47,134 nucleotides of DNA from CAKUFA01 sp963646285 (GTDB taxonomy: Bacteria > Bacillota > Clostridia > Christensenellales > Aristaeellaceae), in contig CAVIWF010000015.1 of assembly GCA_963646285.1 (NCBI GenBank), positions 1 through 47,134 of the forward strand, written 5' to 3'. The translations under genes were made by a program, and so were the position numbers. Of this stretch, positions 39,004-47,062 are shown in pieces. The notes under the pieces are model-generated. The model was not told where the DNA came from, searched no databases, and saw nothing but the letters and a program-made list of their open reading frames with translations. How positions within the stretch are numbered: position 1 is the stretch's first letter; every line of letters starts with the position of its first letter.

Positions 39004-39924
39004 TCAGTCAAGCCCCTTCAGCCGCAGATCTTCCCTGAGCAGCTTCGCCGGATCATACAGGGGGATCAACGCTTCCAAGGCTGCAGGTCTGATTTCCTGC
39101 TGCAATCCGGCTGCATAGGCCAGCCACCCCAATATTTCCTCCGGCGTGAATCGTTTCAGCAGGGCAGTCATGTCCATGTCCCGATCCCGCTTGGCCAGCC
39201 GCCGCCCATCCCCGTCCATCAACAGGGGAATATGCAGATAAGCAGGGGTATCGTAACCCAGCAGGCGTTGGAGGTAAATCTGTCTGGGCGTAGCGGAAAG
39301 AATATCCCGCCCCCGAACCACTTCCGTTACCCCGGAAAGGGCATCGTCCACCACCACTGCCAGCTGATAGCCATACAAGCCATCGGAACGCTGCAAAATG
39401 AAATCCCCGCAGTCCCGCGCCAGATTTTCTTTCTGCACACCGTACAGCCGGTCGGTAAAGGTGATCTCCTCCTCCGGAACCCGCAGGCGAATGGCAGGCG
39501 TCCTTGTTTTTGCCCGCTCTGCTGCTTCTTCCCCGGTCAGGTTCCGGCAGGTGCCGGGGTAGACCACCACCGTATCCCCCAGGTTCGGCGCAATGCTGGC
39601 ATGGAGCTGCGCCCGGGTGCAGAAGCAGGGGTAGGTGTGCCCTTGCTCTGTCAGGTATTGCAGCGCCCGGCGGTAAATGTCGCCCCGCTGGCTTTGATAA
39701 AGGGGCTCCTCATCCCAGGTAAAGCCCAGAGTCGTCAAGTCGTCAATGGCAGCTCGGCTCAGGGATGCCGGGCAGCGAGGAATGTCCAAATCCTCAATGC
39801 GGAGCAGGAACCGGCCGCCCTGACTCCTTGCCGACAGGTAGGCCACCATGGCGCAGAGCACGTTGCCCAAATGCAGCCGTCCGCTGGGCGTAGGGGCAAA
39901 GCGACCAATCACAGGCTGGGGCAT
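39004..39924 (-). CDS. gluQ: Glutamyl-Q tRNA(Asp) synthetase
   Basis: Attaches glutamate to the queuosine base of tRNA(Asp); 306 residues. It is a paralogue of the catalytic half of GluRS without the anticodon-binding domain. The HIGH-like motif is HLGN in RFAPTPSGRLHLGN, the KMSKS-like motif is LAKRDRD, and the zinc-site residues appear as CFC...Y..GTCR. The start has GAGGAG about 12 bases upstream. The length and missing C-terminal domain exclude GltX. It is a single-gene unit, divergent from nadR. Confidence 0.92.
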   Translation of the reverse strand: MPQPVIGRFAPTPSGRLHLGNVLCAMVAYLSARSQGGRFLLRIEDLDIPRCPASLSRAAIDDLTTLGFTWDEEPLYQSQRGDIYRRALQYLTEQGHTYPCFCTRAQLHASIAPNLGDTVVVYPGTCRNLTGEEAAERAKTRTPAIRLRVPEEEITFTDRLYGVQKENLARDCGDFILQRSDGLYGYQLAVVVDDALSGVTEVVRGRDILSATPRQIYLQRLLGYDTPAYLHIPLLMDGDGRRLAKRDRDMDMTALLKRFTPEEILGWLAYAAGLQQEIRPAALEALIPLYDPAKLLREDLRLKGLD

Positions 39925-39956
39925 AAGGGCAACATCTCCTCAAAATTTCGCTTTCC

Positions 39957-39985
39957 AGTATAGCATCAGTTCCTCCTTCGGTAAA
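39957..39985 (-). promoter_or_regulatory. Promoter of gluQ
   Basis: On the minus strand TTTACC (39980-39985), 17 bases, TATACT (39957-39962). Confidence 0.6.
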
Positions 39986-40086
39986 GGACTTCGTGATGAA
40001 AGAAGGATTCTGCCCATTCTAAGGAGAATAGGAGCACAACTGGATTTATCCAGCCCAGACCACTTGCAGGGAAAGGGGTTCCTCCC

Positions 40087-41130
40087 ATGTATAAAACCGG
40101 CGTTTACTTCGGCCGTTTCTGCCCCCCACACCGTGGGCATCTGTACCAGATCATTCAGGCCTCCACCAAGTGCGAGAAGCTGATTGTGGTCATCTCCGAC
40201 AACAAGGTTCAAACGGAGAATCTCTGTGCAGCTGACGGACTGCCCACCATCACCTATCAGCTGCGGAAGCAGTGGCTCAGCCAGCAGGTGCAGGACATGA
40301 GCCACATTTCCGTCCGTGTGCTGGATGAAACGGACATTCCCGAATACCCGGACGGCTGGGCCATGTGGTCGGAAAGAATGCGGCAGGTAGTGCCGGAAAA
40401 GATTGACGCCTTCTTCGTTGGGGATCGGGACTATGACGATACCCTGCAGCACTTCTTCCCGGAAAGCGCCATCGAAATGTTCGACCCCACCCGGAGCCGG
40501 TACCCTATTTCCGCCACAGACATCCGCAAGGATATTCTGAACAACTGGCACTATATTCTGGGTCCTGCCCGTCCCTTCTTTGCCAAGAAGGTGCTGATTG
40601 CCGGCACGGAATCCTGCGGCAAAACCACCCTGACCAAGTGCCTGGCCAAGCTGTACAACACCTCCTGGTCAGAAGAGGTTGGCCGGTACTATGCCCGGGA
40701 TTACCTGGGCGGGGATGAAACCATCTTCACCGATGAAGACTTCGGCCGCATGGCCTACCTGCAGGCAGAGCAGGACTACCATGCCATGCGTACAGCCAAC
40801 AAGGTCTGCTTCTTTGACACGGATGCCGTGGTGACCAACTACTACAGCGAACTGTACATGGGGCACCGCAACAAGCTGGTGGAAGCCTACATCAACCCCA
40901 GGCGGTACGATGTGGTGCTGTACCTGAACCCGGACGTGACCTGGGTCAGCGACGGAATGCGCCTTAACGGCAGCCAGGAGCGGCGGGAAATGCTCAACGA
41001 ACACCTGCTGGGCATGTATGAGGAATTCGGCTTCAAAGACAAGATCGTCCAGATTCGGGGCAACTACAATCAGCGGCTCACTGCCGCCATTGACCTGGTG
41101 GACGGCATGCTGAATCTGGCGCAAAAATAA
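40087..41130 (+). CDS. nadR: NadR-type NMN adenylyltransferase / ribosylnicotinamide kinase
   Basis: A bifunctional NAD salvage enzyme: phosphorylates nicotinamide riboside and adenylates NMN. It has 347 residues. The N-terminal nucleotidyltransferase domain has GRFCPPHRGH (the HxGH motif) and SATDIRKD (ISxTxxR type). The C-terminal P-loop kinase has GTESCGKTTL (about 173-182) and FFDTDAVVTNYYSELY. There is no N-terminal helix-turn-helix, so unlike enteric NadR it should not be a repressor. AAAGGGG precedes the start. A single gene with a terminator behind it. Confidence 0.94.
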   Translation: MYKTGVYFGRFCPPHRGHLYQIIQASTKCEKLIVVISDNKVQTENLCAADGLPTITYQLRKQWLSQQVQDMSHISVRVLDETDIPEYPDGWAMWSERMRQVVPEKIDAFFVGDRDYDDTLQHFFPESAIEMFDPTRSRYPISATDIRKDILNNWHYILGPARPFFAKKVLIAGTESCGKTTLTKCLAKLYNTSWSEEVGRYYARDYLGGDETIFTDEDFGRMAYLQAEQDYHAMRTANKVCFFDTDAVVTNYYSELYMGHRNKLVEAYINPRRYDVVLYLNPDVTWVSDGMRLNGSQERREMLNEHLLGMYEEFGFKDKIVQIRGNYNQRLTAAIDLVDGMLNLAQK

Positions 41131-41155
41131 GCTTATCATCCCCAAAGGGCGTGGA

Positions 41156-41186
41156 ACGGCAGGCTGTCGGCTCTGCGTCTTTTTTC
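41156..41186 (+). terminator. Terminator of nadR
   Basis: ACGGCAG pairs with CTGCGT (one bulged G), followed by CTTTTTTC. Confidence 0.6.
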
Positions 41187-41220
41187 TTACCAGATTGACA
41201 ACTTTGAGTAAAACTTTTTC

Positions 41221-41249
41221 TTTCCTTTCAGGGTGATTTCATGTATAAT
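41221..41249 (+). promoter_or_regulatory. Promoter of ireB
   Basis: TATAAT (41244-41249) with a weak -35 (TTTCCT, 41221-41226) at 17 bases. It covers the ATG at 41241, which is therefore not the start. Confidence 0.55.
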
Positions 41250-41279
41250 AGGCTTAACGAAATGAGGGGAGGAACCGCT

Positions 41280-41543
41280 GTGCCTAACGAATTCGAAACC
41301 ACCAAGCTGAGCCCGATCCAGGAGTCCGGCAATGAGGCGCAGGACATCCTCATGTACGTGTATTCCGCCTTGCAGGCCAAGGGGTACGATCCCATTACCC
41401 AGCTGGTGGGCTATATCATCTCTGGCGACCCCACCTACATCACCAGCCATAATCAGGCTCGCAGCATGATTTGCCGGCTGGAGCGGGATGAGATTCTGGA
41501 AGAGCTTGTGCGCTTCTATTTGGCGGAGCATACGGAAGAATGA
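41280..41543 (+). CDS. ireB: IreB family regulatory phosphoprotein
   Basis: An 87-residue Firmicutes protein, the former UPF0297. In Enterococcus IreB is a substrate of the Ser/Thr kinase IreK and affects cephalosporin resistance. The family core ALQAKGYDPITQLVGYIISG, then DPTYITSHNQARSMICRLER, is well conserved, and the N-terminus keeps Thr residues of the TTKLSP kind where phosphorylation occurs. GTG at 41280 is the start: GGGGAGG lies upstream and the frame before it runs through the promoter. Its stop overlaps the start of an aldo/keto reductase gene (ATGA). The usual neighbour ruvX is not here. Confidence 0.93.
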   Translation: MPNEFETTKLSPIQESGNEAQDILMYVYSALQAKGYDPITQLVGYIISGDPTYITSHNQARSMICRLERDEILEELVRFYLAEHTEE

Positions 41544-42487
41544 TGGACAAACGCCCATTGGGCAAAACCGGGTTGATGGTGTATCCGCTGGCCTTTGGCA
41601 CGCTGACCGTCAGCCCCATGCAAAAAAGCTTCCAGCCGGAGCGGGCTGCGGAGCTTATCCTTTATGCAGCAGAAAAGGGCATCAACCTGTTTGACACCGC
41701 CCAGCTTTATGATACCTACGAGCCCCTGCGCCTTGCCCTGAGGAAGCGGCCGGATCTGCTAATTTCCACCAAATCCTACGCATGGGATCGTCAAGGGGCA
41801 GAAGAGGCCTTTGAAGATTCCCGGAGGAAGCTGGACATGGACGTGATCCCCATTTTCCTCATGCATGAGCAGGAAGACCGGCTGACCCTGAAGGGGCACC
41901 GGGAAGCCTTTGATTTTTATCTGGAACAGAAGGCCAAGGGAAAGATTCGTGCCGTTGGTTTTTCCACACACCGGGTGGCAGCTGTGGATTATGCCCCCCG
42001 CTACCCCGGTCTGGACGTGATTCATCCCCTGATCAACCGCACCGGCGTAGGTATTGCGGACGGTACCCGGGATGAAATGATGGCAGCCATTGAGCGTGCC
42101 CATTCCGCCGGCATCGGCATCTATGCCATGAAGCCCCTGGGGGGCGGTCACCTGCTGCGTGAGCCCCGGGAGGCCTTCGATTACCTTCGCTCCTCCCCAT
42201 CAGTAGATGCCATTTGCTGCGGTATGCAGAGCGAAGCGGAAATTGATGTGAACCTTGCCCTGGCAGAGGGCTTGACCCCTGACCCGGAAGCCCTTACGCT
42301 AACCAAACGGGAGCCTCGGCACCTGATGATCCACGATTACTGCCGAGGCTGCGGCAAATGCGTACAACGCTGCCGGCAGGGAGCACTATCCATCGTGGAC
42401 GGAAAGTGCGTCTGCGACCAGAGCAAGTGCGTGCGCTGCGGCTACTGTGCCCCGGTGTGTGAGGACTTCTGCATCAAGGTTGTGTAA
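41540..42487 (+). CDS. Aldo/keto reductase with C-terminal ferredoxin domain
   Basis: A 315-residue protein. The N-terminal part is an aldo/keto reductase barrel: MDKRPLGKTGLMVYPLAFGT, GINLFDTAQLYDTYEPL (catalytic Asp and Tyr), then MHEQEDRL (His) and IYAMKPLGGGHL. The C-terminal 50 residues bind two 4Fe-4S clusters: CRGCGKCVQRCRQGAL and CDQSKCVRCGYCAPVCE. Such fusions occur in anaerobes; the electron partner and substrate are unknown. It overlaps the ireB stop by 4 bases, so the two are translationally coupled. Confidence 0.88.
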   Translation: MMDKRPLGKTGLMVYPLAFGTLTVSPMQKSFQPERAAELILYAAEKGINLFDTAQLYDTYEPLRLALRKRPDLLISTKSYAWDRQGAEEAFEDSRRKLDMDVIPIFLMHEQEDRLTLKGHREAFDFYLEQKAKGKIRAVGFSTHRVAAVDYAPRYPGLDVIHPLINRTGVGIADGTRDEMMAAIERAHSAGIGIYAMKPLGGGHLLREPREAFDYLRSSPSVDAICCGMQSEAEIDVNLALAEGLTPDPEALTLTKREPRHLMIHDYCRGCGKCVQRCRQGALSIVDGKCVCDQSKCVRCGYCAPVCEDFCIKVV

Positions 42488-42536
42488 TGGTTTCCTGCCT
42501 GCTGTTTCTGCAACAGAGACAAAGGAGGTTGGCCAT

Positions 42537-42926
42537 ATGAGTCGCAAATTCACCAGTTCCCCAGGACTTTTCGGTGGTACCAACTTTTACGACGAAAGCG
42601 GCCGCTTGGCGGGCTACAGCATGGATAATGCCCTGGGCGGCACGGACTACTTCGACCCCAGCGGCAGACGGGTAGGCTATAGCCTGGATGGGGTGCTCAG
42701 CAACCAAACCTTCTACGATAACGCCGGGCGGAACCTTGGCTACAGCCTGGACGGGCTTTTCGGCAGTGAAGACTTCTATGATGCCGGCGGGCGGCATGTC
42801 GGCTACAGCACTCCCGGTCTTTTCGGCACCAACACCTACATGGACGAAGCCCCGGATCCCTTTGCAGATACCGATAGCTTTGATGATGGTTTCGGCGGGG
42901 ATGACGGCTTCGATGGCGGATGGTAA
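42537..42926 (+). CDS. Protein of four 21-residue YD-GR-GYS repeats
   Basis: A 129-residue protein. After MSRKFTSSPGLFGGTN come four tandem repeats of exactly 21 residues, each built as (F/Y)(Y/F)D..GR..GYS.D..., with small variations. A final partial copy (YMDE) and an acidic Gly-rich tail (DSFDDGFGGDDGFDGGW) end it. There is no signal peptide. The regular aromatic and glycine spacing suggests a beta-repeat fold. Function is unknown. ATG at 42537 has AAAGGAGG upstream; it follows the aldo/keto reductase gene by 49 bases and ends before a strong terminator. Confidence 0.72.
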   Translation: MSRKFTSSPGLFGGTNFYDESGRLAGYSMDNALGGTDYFDPSGRRVGYSLDGVLSNQTFYDNAGRNLGYSLDGLFGSEDFYDAGGRHVGYSTPGLFGTNTYMDEAPDPFADTDSFDDGFGGDDGFDGGW

Positions 42927-42944
42927 TTGCATAAATGGTTAATC

Positions 42945-42990
42945 AAACAGGGCAGTGAGAGAACCTTTCATTCTCCCACTGCCCTGTTTT
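42945..42990. terminator. Bidirectional terminator
   Basis: The arms AAACAGGGCAGTG/CACTGCCCTGTTT with an inner GAGAA/TTCTC, followed by TTT. It serves the repeat-protein gene and the ABC exporter. Confidence 0.92.
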
Positions 42991-42995
42991 TTGCA

Positions 42996-44789
42996 TCACG
43001 CCGTGTAGTCAAACTGCGCCATGTACATGGACGCATACACGCCGTTCTTCTTCAGCAGTTCCTGATGGGTGCCGCTTTCCACCAGTCGGCCGTGATCCAT
43101 CACCAGAATCTTGTCCGCCCCGGTAATGGTTGACAGCCGATGGGCAATAACAAAGCAGGTGCGCCCTTTCATCAGCTTCAGCATGGCTTCCTGAATCAGT
43201 TTTTCCGTGCGGGTATCCACGTTGGAGGTGGCTTCATCCAGAATCAGCATGGCAGAGTCCATCAGCATGGCTCGGGCAATGGTCAGCAGCTGCTTCTGTC
43301 CCTTGGAAATACTGGTGCCGGAGGCAATCACCGGGGTATCATAGCCCTGAGGCATGGCCTCAATCATCTCATGAACGTGGGCTGCCTTGGCGGCCTGAAT
43401 CACTTCCTCCCGGGTGGCATCCGGCCGGCCGTAGGCAATGTTCTCGTACACCGTACCTTCAAAGAGCCAGGTATCCTGCAGCACCATGGTAAACTGACTG
43501 CGCAGGCTGTCCCGCTTCAGGGTGCGGATGTCTCTTCCATCCAGCAGAATGGCGCCGTCCGTTACGTCATAGAAGCGCATTAACAGATTGATCAGCGTGG
43601 TTTTGCCGCAGCCTGTTTCCCCCACAATAGCAATAACCGAGCCCGGCTTGGCCTCGAAATCCACCTGATGCAGCACTTCTTTCCCCGGCGCATAGCCGAA
43701 GGAAACATGATCCACCCGCACGTTTCCCTTGCAGGGTGCGGCATCCAGTGCATTTCCTGCATCCGGGGTTTCCGGGGGCAGATCACACAGGGTCAGTACC
43801 CGTTCCGCCGCCGCCAGCGCCGACTGAATTTCGCTGAGGATATTGGCGAACTCGTTAATGGGGCCGGAAAACTTGCGGCTGTACAGCACAAAGGAGCTGA
43901 CCCCGCCCAGGGTAATGCCCCCTGCCATGTACATCAGGGAACCGAAAATGCTGACCAGCGCCAAGGATACGTTGTTGATCAGGTTCACGGTGGGGCCGGT
44001 GACGCTGGCGGTGTAGTCCGCTTTCCAGTTGGCTTCCACGGCACCGTCATTCTTGGCGGTAAAGCGGTTGTGGAATTCCTCTTCCTGATGATAAGCCCTT
44101 ACGGTTTTCATGCCGGAAATGGTTTCCTCCACGAAGCCGTTCAGCTCGCCCAGTTTCCTGGAACGTGTGCGGAACAGCGGACGCACCTTCTTGGCCCGAT
44201 ACCGTGTAAAGACAATGGAAATAGGAATGGTGAACACGAAGATCAGCAGCAGCCGGGGCGAAATGGAAAGCATCATGGCAAAGGATCCTACCACGGTGAT
44301 GGCGCTGGACATCATCTGCACCAAGTCTGTGGAAAGGGAACTGCCCACCGTATCCACATCGTAGGACAGGACGGAAATCACATCCCCTGTCTGATGGGTA
44401 TCGAAGAAGCTGACCGGCAGCACCGTCAACTGGCGGAACAGATCCGTACGCATCTGCTTCACCATGTTCCGGGAAATGGCAATCATCAGGGCAGACAATC
44501 CCCAGCTCATGAGGGCAGACAGGGCGGAAATGCCCACCATCCAGCCCACATAGTAGACCACCTGGGGCATATCCACCCCGTCGGGTTTGATGGCATCAAT
44601 GGCATACCCGGAAAGTTTGGGGCTCAGCAGTGCCAGCACGTTGCCGATCACCGACACTGCCACCGCTGCCATGATCAGCAGCCGGTACTTGCCCAGGTAC
44701 CGTCCCAGGCGGCGAAGCACGTGCATGGAGTGTCCCTTGGGCTTGTCAAAAGCCATGTTGCCCATGGGACTGATACCGTTGCCAGCCAT
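42996..44789 (-). CDS. ABC exporter half, consensus Walker B (permease-ATPase)
   Basis: A 597-residue half-transporter: six membrane helices (residues about 35-320), then a nucleotide-binding domain. Walker A is GETGCGKTT (about 391), Walker B LILDEATSNVD carries the catalytic Glu, but the signature motif is ISKGQ instead of LSGGQ. With the partner encoded upstream it should form a heterodimer with one working and one degenerate ATP site. Its start overlaps the partner's stop by one base (TAATG). Substrate unknown; multidrug or lipid export is typical for the family. Confidence 0.92.
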   Translation of the reverse strand: MAGNGISPMGNMAFDKPKGHSMHVLRRLGRYLGKYRLLIMAAVAVSVIGNVLALLSPKLSGYAIDAIKPDGVDMPQVVYYVGWMVGISALSALMSWGLSALMIAISRNMVKQMRTDLFRQLTVLPVSFFDTHQTGDVISVLSYDVDTVGSSLSTDLVQMMSSAITVVGSFAMMLSISPRLLLIFVFTIPISIVFTRYRAKKVRPLFRTRSRKLGELNGFVEETISGMKTVRAYHQEEEFHNRFTAKNDGAVEANWKADYTASVTGPTVNLINNVSLALVSIFGSLMYMAGGITLGGVSSFVLYSRKFSGPINEFANILSEIQSALAAAERVLTLCDLPPETPDAGNALDAAPCKGNVRVDHVSFGYAPGKEVLHQVDFEAKPGSVIAIVGETGCGKTTLINLLMRFYDVTDGAILLDGRDIRTLKRDSLRSQFTMVLQDTWLFEGTVYENIAYGRPDATREEVIQAAKAAHVHEMIEAMPQGYDTPVIASGTSISKGQKQLLTIARAMLMDSAMLILDEATSNVDTRTEKLIQEAMLKLMKGRTCFVIAHRLSTITGADKILVMDHGRLVESGTHQELLKKNGVYASMYMAQFDYTA

Positions 44790-46519
44790 TACACGGCCTC
44801 CTTTCCGTCAGGTTGCTGCTCGCTGCCCAATTGCAGCAGGCACAGGTCATGATACAGGGGACAGTTTTTCTTCAAGTCTTCATGCTTGCCATAGCCTGCT
44901 ACCCTGCCGTGATCCATCACCAGAATATGATCCGCTGCCATCACCGCCGAAACACGCTGTGCCACCAGCACCGTGGTGGTGTTTTGATACGCTTCCCGAA
45001 TGGCGTGGCGGAGGGCCAAATCCGTCTTAAAGTCCAGGGCACTGGAACAGTCATCCAGCAGCAGCAGCCGAGGCTTGCCTGCCAGTGCACGGGAAATCAG
45101 CACCCGCTGCTGCTGACCGCCGGAAAGGTTCCTGCCCCGCACATTCAGGGCAAAATCCAGCTGATCCTCATTCTGCTGAATGAACTCTGCCTGTGCCCGC
45201 TGGGTGGCCGTCATCAGGGATTGATCGTTAATTTCCCGGCCGAAGCGGATGTTTTCCCGCAGGGTATCCGCCATGAGAAAATCATTCTGGAATACAATGC
45301 CTACGTTCTTCCGCAGCTCTTCCGGTTGGATGGAAGCAATGTTCCTGCCCCCGATGCGGATTTCCCCCTGATCCGGGTCATACTGGCGGAGCATCAAAGC
45401 CAGCAGGGTGCTTTTCCCGGCGCCTGTGGGGCCGATAATGCCCAGGGTTTCCCCCTCCTTGAGGGAGAAGGAAACATCCTCCACATCCGGCCGGTGCTTA
45501 TTGTAGGAGAAGCTTACATGGTCAAAGACCAGATAGGCATCCTCCTGTACTGCCGGAATGTCCTTCACTGGCAGCTCCGATTCCATGGCAAGAATTTCGC
45601 CGATGCGCTTTGCACTGGCCTGCCCCTTGGAGTACATCATGAACAGCCGGGACACTGCCAGCAATGCATTCAGGATGATGGTAAAGTAGCTCATGAAGGC
45701 AATGATTTTGCCCGGCTGGGAGACCCCCATGGAAACCCGAACAGCGCCCACCAGCACCACCGCCGCAAGCCCCATGTTCAGCAGCAGGCTCACCAAGGGA
45801 CTGACCATGGCCATGGTCATGGAGGCATCCTTCTGGCTTTCTGCCAGGGACTCATTCACTTCATCAAAGCGGTCCCGCTCCCATGCGGTTCTGGATAGGG
45901 CACGCACCACCCGGGCACCAGCCATGTTCTCCTGAATTTTGCGCACCATGCCGTCTTCGCATTGCTGCACCCGGGTGTACAGGGGCAGCCCACGCTTGGA
46001 AATGGTGACCACCACCGTCAGCAGCAGGGGAAGGGTTGCCGCCATCACCAGGGTCAGCACCGGCTCCAGACAGGCAGCCACAATGAGCCCGCCCAGCAGA
46101 AGAATGGGCGCCCGAACCCCCATCCGCTGCATACGATCCACCATTTGGTGCACGTTGTAGGTGTCGCTGGTAAGCCGGGACACCATGGAAGAATCGGTAA
46201 TCCGATCTCGCTGGGCAGCGGAAAGGTTCTCGATTTTATCAAACAGATCCTTGCGCAGCTTCCGGGTCATTTCCCGGCTGATGCCGGTGGAAAGCCGGTT
46301 GGCAGTGCAGTTGCCCAGCCATGCCAGCACGGCGCACAGCAGCATGCCGGCACCCATCATCCACACGCCGTGCATATCCCCAGCCGGGGCATAGTCGTCC
46401 AGAATAATGGACAGCATGCTGGGCAGGAACAGCTCGATCACCGTGCCGCCGATCTTAATCAGCATCTGCCAGAAAAGCCGTCCGTAATAGGGTTTTATGT
46501 AGGTTCGGATGAGATGCAT
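44789..46519 (-). CDS. ABC exporter half, degenerate Walker B (permease-ATPase)
   Basis: A 576-residue half-transporter with six helices and a nucleotide-binding domain. Walker A is GPTGAGKST (about 365) and the signature LSGGQQQ is canonical, but Walker B reads LLLLDDCSSALD, with Asp in place of the catalytic Glu. ATG at 46519 (MHLIRTYIKPYYGRL) with AAGGGGA upstream is preferred to 46633, which would read deep into the MarR gene. It overlaps the end of the MarR gene by 25 bases. The MarR-ABC-ABC order matches MarR-controlled multidrug exporters. Confidence 0.92.
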   Translation of the reverse strand: MHLIRTYIKPYYGRLFWQMLIKIGGTVIELFLPSMLSIILDDYAPAGDMHGVWMMGAGMLLCAVLAWLGNCTANRLSTGISREMTRKLRKDLFDKIENLSAAQRDRITDSSMVSRLTSDTYNVHQMVDRMQRMGVRAPILLLGGLIVAACLEPVLTLVMAATLPLLLTVVVTISKRGLPLYTRVQQCEDGMVRKIQENMAGARVVRALSRTAWERDRFDEVNESLAESQKDASMTMAMVSPLVSLLLNMGLAAVVLVGAVRVSMGVSQPGKIIAFMSYFTIILNALLAVSRLFMMYSKGQASAKRIGEILAMESELPVKDIPAVQEDAYLVFDHVSFSYNKHRPDVEDVSFSLKEGETLGIIGPTGAGKSTLLALMLRQYDPDQGEIRIGGRNIASIQPEELRKNVGIVFQNDFLMADTLRENIRFGREINDQSLMTATQRAQAEFIQQNEDQLDFALNVRGRNLSGGQQQRVLISRALAGKPRLLLLDDCSSALDFKTDLALRHAIREAYQNTTTVLVAQRVSAVMAADHILVMDHGRVAGYGKHEDLKKNCPLYHDLCLLQLGSEQQPDGKEAV

Positions 46520-46953
46520 TCCCCTTCTTCTCCCTTCACATAGGCTTCTGCCCGCCTGGTAATCCGATCCATCAGGCTGCTCAGCGTTGCCTGCTCTTCC
46601 TCCGTCAAATCCTGCACCAGATACGCCCGCCAATCCCCCAGCATGGTTTTCAGCCGCTCCTGCGTGGCCATGGCCTTTTCCGTGGGGTACAGCCGCAGCA
46701 CACGCCGATCTTTGGGGTCACATGCCCGGCGGATATAGCCCTGCTTTTCCAGTGCAGCCACCTGCCTGGTAACGCTGGACTTATTCACGCACAGCCATGC
46801 TGCAAGCTCCTCCTGGGTCATTCCCGGCTTCCTGAACAGGGGCAGCAGATAAGGTGTCTGGCACCCGTTAATATCCAAATCCTTCAATTGATGATCCCGG
46901 TACATCATACCGCACCGATAAGTCACATTGATTTGCCTTGTTAAGGGCGGCAT
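46495..46953 (-). CDS. MarR family transcriptional regulator
   Basis: A 152-residue winged-helix repressor. The DNA-binding region reads PGMTQEELAAWLCVNKSSVTRQVAALEKQGYIRR, then the wing CDPKDRRVLRLYPTEKA, which is diagnostic of MarR. ATG at 46953 has AAGGAGGG upstream; the longer frame starts in the promoter. It leads the operon with the two ABC exporter genes and probably represses it through the perfect palindrome at 46972-46985. The inducing ligand is unknown. Confidence 0.92.
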   Translation of the reverse strand: MPPLTRQINVTYRCGMMYRDHQLKDLDINGCQTPYLLPLFRKPGMTQEELAAWLCVNKSSVTRQVAALEKQGYIRRACDPKDRRVLRLYPTEKAMATQERLKTMLGDWRAYLVQDLTEEEQATLSSLMDRITRRAEAYVKGEEGECISSEPT

Positions 46954-46971
46954 AAAAAGCCCTCCTTTTTC

Positions 46972-46985
46972 GTTGCGTACGCAAC
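46972..46985 (-). promoter_or_regulatory. MarR operator
   Basis: A perfect 14-bp palindrome GTTGCGTACGCAAC, starting one base past the -10 element, over the transcription start of the MarR-ABC operon. This is the classical autorepressor position. Confidence 0.75.
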
Positions 46986-46986
46986 T

Positions 46987-47015
46987 ATTATAGGAGAGGT
47001 GTTTATCCTTGTCAA
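46987..47015 (-). promoter_or_regulatory. Consensus promoter of the MarR-ABC operon
   Basis: On the minus strand TTGACA (47010-47015), 17 bases, TATAAT (46987-46992). Both elements match the consensus fully. Confidence 0.92.
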
Positions 47016-47027
47016 GGCAGAAGGAAC

Positions 47028-47059
47028 AAAAAATACAGACAGGCACTTCGCCTATCTGT
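47028..47059 (-). terminator. Terminator beside repeat copy 3
   Basis: On the minus strand ACAGATAGGC pairs with GCCTGTCTGT (one mismatch), followed by ATTTTTT. It ends transcription entering from beyond the right edge through the repeat. Confidence 0.8.
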
Positions 47060-47062
47060 CGG

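Noticed and set aside
41241..41279. An upstream ATG start for ireB.
   Set aside because: It overlaps the TATAAT element and would add 13 residues not typical of IreB; GTG at 41280 fits family length.
42580..42840. Tandem repeats considered as a CRISPR array or minisatellite.
   Set aside because: The repeats are in frame, 63 bp long without spacers, and diverge at third positions, as expected of a coding repeat.
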